8,397 nucleotides of DNA from Prevotella sp. UBA3208. GTDB taxonomy: Bacteria > Bacteroidota > Bacteroidia > Bacteroidales > Bacteroidaceae. Positions 5,062-8,397 of the stretch are shown here, piece after piece. The DNA lies in the NCBI GenBank assembly GCA_002363695.1, contig DEWO01000021.1, positions 1-8,397 of the forward strand. Reading direction: 5' to 3'. The position numbers and the translations under genes were made by a program. Under the pieces are notes generated by a model that saw only the letters and a list, made by a program, of their open reading frames with translations, did not search any database and was not told where the DNA came from. Within the stretch, counting starts at the first letter, position 1. Each line of letters begins with the position of its first letter.

Positions 5062-7221
5062 TTAGTCTTCGTCCTTCATCTCGGCCTCGTGCTCCTTAAT
5101 GAGCTGCTGCTGGATGTCGTTCGGCACGAGTTCATAGCTCGAGAACTGAGTGGTGAACGATGCGCGACCACCAGTCAGTGAACTCAGGGCAATACTGTAA
5201 GATGCCAGCTCCTTGAGAGGAATCTTAGCAGTCAGCTTCTGATAACCGTTCTCGCTGTCCATACCCATGATGATGGCGCGGCGGCCCTGCAGGTCGCTCA
5301 TCACATCACCCATATAGTCAGCAGGAACAAGCACTTCCAGGTCGTAGATAGGCTCCAGCACCTTAGGACCGGCCTCCTTGAAGGCTGCGCTGAAAGCATT
5401 GCGGGCTGCCAGCATGAACGAAAGTTCGTTAGAGTCTACCGGGTGCATCTTACCGTCGTAGACGATGACGCGCACGTCGCGGGCATACGAACCAGTCAGC
5501 GGTCCCTGCTCCATACGCTCCATGACACCCTTCAGGATGGCGGGCATGAAGCGCATATCAATGGCACCACCGACAACTGAGTTGATGAACACGAGTTTGC
5601 CACCCCACTCCAGGTCTTTCTCTTCCTTCGACTTGATGTTCATCTTGAACTCCTGACCATTGATGGTGAAAGAAGTAGGATCGGGCATTCCGTCGGTATA
5701 AGGCTCGACAATCAGGTGTACCTCACCGAACTGTCCTGCACCACCCGACTGCTTCTTGTGACGATAGTCGGCACGTGCCATCTTGGTGATGGTCTCACGA
5801 TAAGGAATCTTAGGCTCCTGATATTCAATCTGAATCTTCTCGTTGTTCTCCATACGCCACTTCAAGGTACGCAGATGGAACTCACCCTGTCCGTGAACGA
5901 TAATCTGGCGTAACTCCTTAGACTGCTCAACCACCCATGTGGGATCTTCCTGACGCATCTTCTGCAGGGCAGCCATCATCTTCTCGGTCTCAGCCTCGTT
6001 GACGGCCTTGATGGCACGAGAGAACTTTGAGTTAGGATATTTAATGAAATCAAACTTATTGTCTACATCCTTGGCATTGAGGGTGTTACCAGTCTTCACG
6101 TCTTTCAGCTTCACCGTACAGCCTATATCGCCAGCACGAAGTTCGTCAACCTGAATACGATTGGCACCTGCACAGGCATAAAGGGTACCGATACGCTCCT
6201 TCGAGCCACGGTCAGCGTTGGTCAGATCGTCACCACTCTTCACGACACCACTCATTACCTTGAAGTACTGCACCTCACCAATGTGGGGTTCAACACCTGT
6301 CTTGAAGAAATAGAGCGACGTGGGAGCTGAAGCGTCAGCAGGAACGTCCTTGCCGGCAGCGTTCTGAATGACAGGCATCTCAGATACGAAGGGAACGACA
6401 TTGCCAAGGAACTCCATCAGACGGCGAACGCCCATATCCTTGCCTGCACATACACAGAAGACAGGGAAGATGGAACGGGTGACCAGACCCTTGCGGATAC
6501 CCTCACGCATCTCGTCTTCGCTGAGGTCCTCGCTCTCGAAGAACTTCTCCATCAGCGTGTCGTCACCAGCAGCAGCGGCCTCCACCAGAGCGGCTTTCCA
6601 CTCCTTGGCCTTCTCAAGCTGGTCGGCAGGAATATCCTCAATGATGGGGGCACCGCCCTCGGGCTTCCATGAGTATTTCTTCATCAGCAATACGTCGATG
6701 ACACTATTGAAACCAGCACCAGTAGAGATAGGATACTGAACGGGCACACAGTTGTTGCCATAGACCTCCTTCAGCTGATTCAGAATCTGATCAAAGTCAC
6801 AGTTGTCGCGGTCCAACTGGTTGACAAGGAAGATGACGGGCTTCTTCAGTTTCTCGGTGTTACGGAAAGCATTCATCGTACCCACCTCAGGACCATACTG
6901 ACCATTGATGAGGATGACAGCCTGGTCTGTCACATTCATGGCGGTAATAGAACCACCTACGAAATCGTCAGAACCTGGGCAGTCAATGATGTTCAGCTTC
7001 TTGTTGTTCCACTCTACATGAAAAACAGTAGAGAACACCGAGTAGCCGTATTCCTGTTCCACAGGGAAATAGTCGCTCATGGTGTTCTTACTTTCTACGG
7101 AGCCGCGGCGCTTAGTGATGCCTGCCTCGTAAACCATTGCTTCGGCAAGAGTAGTCTTGCCGCTACCCGCACTGCCAATGAGTGCAATGTTCTTAATCTC
7201 GTTAGTCTGATAAACTTTCAT
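5062..7221 (-). CDS. fusA2: EF-G-like translation factor (EF-G2 type) with altered GTPase centre
   Basis: A 719-residue protein with all EF-G domains: G domain (about 8-280), domain II (about 295-390), domain III (about 400-475), domain IV (about 478-620, with QSGGAGQFGEV and the tip HPVDS, His593) and domain V (about 622-700, with LEPIYDLEV and SLTGGRASF). Its G domain departs from canonical EF-G. The P-loop is GSAGSGKTT (16-24) rather than AHIDAGKTT. The switch I RGIT becomes YGYS (58-61). The G3 motif is DCPGSDD (80-86), with Ser84 where the catalytic His of DTPGHVD lies. G4 is NQLD (134-137), not NKxD. This marks an EF-G paralogue rather than the housekeeping fusA. An EF-G2 of Bacteroides thetaiotaomicron, which I recall being reported to act without GTPase activity and to aid gut colonisation, is the likely counterpart. 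It has its own promoter and shares the terminator at 5008-5041. Confidence 0.9.
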   Translation of the reverse strand: MKVYQTNEIKNIALIGSAGSGKTTLAEAMVYEAGITKRRGSVESKNTMSDYFPVEQEYGYSVFSTVFHVEWNNKKLNIIDCPGSDDFVGGSITAMNVTDQAVILINGQYGPEVGTMNAFRNTEKLKKPVIFLVNQLDRDNCDFDQILNQLKEVYGNNCVPVQYPISTGAGFNSVIDVLLMKKYSWKPEGGAPIIEDIPADQLEKAKEWKAALVEAAAAGDDTLMEKFFESEDLSEDEMREGIRKGLVTRSIFPVFCVCAGKDMGVRRLMEFLGNVVPFVSEMPVIQNAAGKDVPADASAPTSLYFFKTGVEPHIGEVQYFKVMSGVVKSGDDLTNADRGSKERIGTLYACAGANRIQVDELRAGDIGCTVKLKDVKTGNTLNAKDVDNKFDFIKYPNSKFSRAIKAVNEAETEKMMAALQKMRQEDPTWVVEQSKELRQIIVHGQGEFHLRTLKWRMENNEKIQIEYQEPKIPYRETITKMARADYRHKKQSGGAGQFGEVHLIVEPYTDGMPDPTSFTINGQEFKMNIKSKEEKDLEWGGKLVFINSVVGGAIDMRFMPAILKGVMERMEQGPLTGSYARDVRVIVYDGKMHPVDSNELSFMLAARNAFSAAFKEAGPKVLEPIYDLEVLVPADYMGDVMSDLQGRRAIIMGMDSENGYQKLTAKIPLKELASYSIALSSLTGGRASFTTQFSSYELVPNDIQQQLIKEHEAEMKDED

Positions 7222-7262
7222 ATTACTTATATTTTAGGTTTATATTTTGCGAAAAGCGAGGC

Positions 7263-7294
7263 TAAAGTTAGGCATTTTCACGCAATAAACCAAA
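7263..7294 (-). promoter_or_regulatory. Putative Bacteroidetes-type promoter for the EF-G-like gene
   Basis: Read on the - strand, TTTG (plus-strand CAAA, 7291-7294) is followed after 20 bases by TAACTTTA (7263-7270), a 7 of 8 match to TAnnTTTG. Transcription would start near 7257, leaving an A/T-rich leader of about 35 bases without an SD sequence. The perfect 10-bp palindrome GAAAGCTTTC (7295-7304) abuts the -33 box and could be an operator, though a match this short may be chance. Confidence 0.55.
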
Positions 7295-7309
7295 GAAAGC
7301 TTTCAAATA

Positions 7310-8397
7310 TTAAACTTTATTAGTACTTATCCGACCAAATTGACGGCGAAAAGCAAGATAATATAGCGAGCCTGCCGTGGTCAGTCCGAAGAGGAACGAC
7401 CACCAGATGCCCACCAGTCCGCCATCCAGCATGAAGGCCAACACATAGGCCATCGGCAACGATACCACGACATAAGCCACGAAGGCGATGGTGACCATAG
7501 GGCGGACGTGACTTATGCCTCGTAACACGTTGGCGTAGTTGCACTGCAGTCCATCACCGAACTGGTAGAACATCATAGGAATGATGCAAGCCGCCACAAG
7601 GACGGACACCTCTGTGCTGTCAGTAAACAGCTCTCCCAGTTGCCAGCGAAACAGGAATACGGGCACTGCCACACAGAATGCTATAAATATAATAATGTGG
7701 AAACCTACCTGTGAAGTGCGCAACAGGGCATGATAGTCGCGCTGACCAAGATAGTGGCTCACCATGACCGAAACGGCAGCAGCCATACCATAGTAGACCA
7801 TATAGAACAACTGCGAGATGGTGAGCAGGACCTGATGGGCTGCCAAAGCCGATGTCCCCAGCCATCCCACCATAATGCTGGTCAGCGAGAACGAAGCCGT
7901 CTCCATGCCCATCTGTAAAGCCAACGGGAAGCCCAGCCGGTTCAGTTGTACAAAGTCGCTGCGGTTGATATGCCCTTCTGCAAACCCCGTACAATAGTCT
8001 CTATACCTGGGGCTTCCAAAAAAGATTGCCACCAGCAGCAATGTCATCATCGCGCGTGATAGCAGGGTAGCGACACCGGCACCCATCAATCCCATTTCAG
8101 GAAGTCCGCCCACACCGTATATCAATAACCAGTTGCCTACGATATTCGCCACATTGCCCACCAGCATCACCCACATGGACACTTGGGTAGACATGATGCC
8201 ATCGAAGAACTGCTTCATGGCATTGAACAGCAACACAAAGGGCAACGATACCAACTGCAGCAGAAAATAAGGACGCATCAGGGGCAACAATTCTTCAGGC
8301 TGCCCCATGTGGCCGATATTCAGGTAGAACACCCCCATTACCGCCATCATTCCCAAAGAAACCAGACCATTGGCCAACCAGGCATTCTTTAGGACAC
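7310..8397 (-). CDS. MATE-family efflux transporter, N-terminal end outside window
   Basis: Integral inner-membrane antiporter of the multidrug and toxic compound extrusion family (NorM/DinF type), which usually exports cationic drugs or metabolites in exchange for Na+ or H+. The frame stays open to the right edge (VLKNAWLANGLVSLG before and around the TTG at 8377), so the true start lies beyond the window. About 361 residues are visible of a usual 440-460, with roughly the first two membrane helices missing. Many hydrophobic segments are seen. MATE-like stretches include NVANIVGNWLLIYG followed by MGLMGAGVATLLSRA in the first half. The internal repeat follows with LGFPLALQMGMETASFSLT and MVGWLGTSALAAHQVLLT, then the C-terminal helices. 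The C-terminus is short and polar (QFGRISTNKV). No clear terminator lies between it and the EF-G-like gene 88 bases downstream, so some read-through is possible. Substrate unknown. Confidence 0.92.
   Translation of the reverse strand, partial: VLKNAWLANGLVSLGMMAVMGVFYLNIGHMGQPEELLPLMRPYFLLQLVSLPFVLLFNAMKQFFDGIMSTQVSMWVMLVGNVANIVGNWLLIYGVGGLPEMGLMGAGVATLLSRAMMTLLLVAIFFGSPRYRDYCTGFAEGHINRSDFVQLNRLGFPLALQMGMETASFSLTSIMVGWLGTSALAAHQVLLTISQLFYMVYYGMAAAVSVMVSHYLGQRDYHALLRTSQVGFHIIIFIAFCVAVPVFLFRWQLGELFTDSTEVSVLVAACIIPMMFYQFGDGLQCNYANVLRGISHVRPMVTIAFVAYVVVSLPMAYVLAFMLDGGLVGIWWSFLFGLTTAGSLYYLAFRRQFGRISTNKV

Noticed and set aside
7295..7304. Palindrome GAAAGCTTTC as terminator of the MATE gene
   Set aside because: Its arms are 5 bases with no loop and it is not followed by a proper T tract on the - strand, so it cannot form a useful terminator hairpin.
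8377..8397. TTG at 8377 as the real start of the MATE gene
   Set aside because: The frame remains open to the window edge with MATE-like residues (VLKNAW), and a start there would lose the first membrane helices, so the gene is partial.

Overview
The window looks like core chromosome from a gut or rumen Bacteroidales bacterium, most likely Prevotella or a relative. This rests on protein character (PGK, a DUF3298-type lipoprotein, a G-domain-divergent EF-G paralogue, a three-gene L-galactose-type cluster), on promoters of the Bacteroidetes form TTTG-N19/20-TAnnTTTG, and on A/T-rich leaders that mostly lack a Shine-Dalgarno sequence. No mobile element, CRISPR array, rRNA or tRNA was seen. Genes are tightly packed and no gene-free stretch reaches 300 bases.

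Left part, + strand (1-2074): the last 256 codons of phosphoglycerate kinase (pgk), cut by the window edge. After its stop codon lies a second, diverged copy of the pgk 3' tail. A lipoprotein with a C-terminal DUF3298-like domain begins 3 bases after that tail remnant. Next is a small 83-residue protein of unknown function with its own well-formed promoter.

Middle, + strand (2113-4994): a compact three-gene set of aldo/keto reductase, amidohydrolase-superfamily lactonase and zinc-dependent sugar-acid dehydrogenase. The first two overlap by 16 bases and the last two are 15 bases apart. Together they fit oxidation of L-galactose to the lactone, hydrolysis to L-galactonate, and oxidation to D-tagaturonate, a pathway I recall being described in Bacteroides vulgatus. 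The set ends at a strong hairpin (5008-5041) whose A and T flanks let it work in both directions.

Right part, - strand (5062-8397): an EF-G-like translation factor whose G domain lacks the catalytic histidine, while domains IV and V look intact. It has its own promoter. Upstream of it lies a MATE-family efflux transporter whose N-terminal end is outside the window.

The most notable points are the diverged duplicate of the pgk tail, the EF-G paralogue with an altered GTPase centre, and the L-galactose cluster. I did not find a convincing wholly new multi-gene system.
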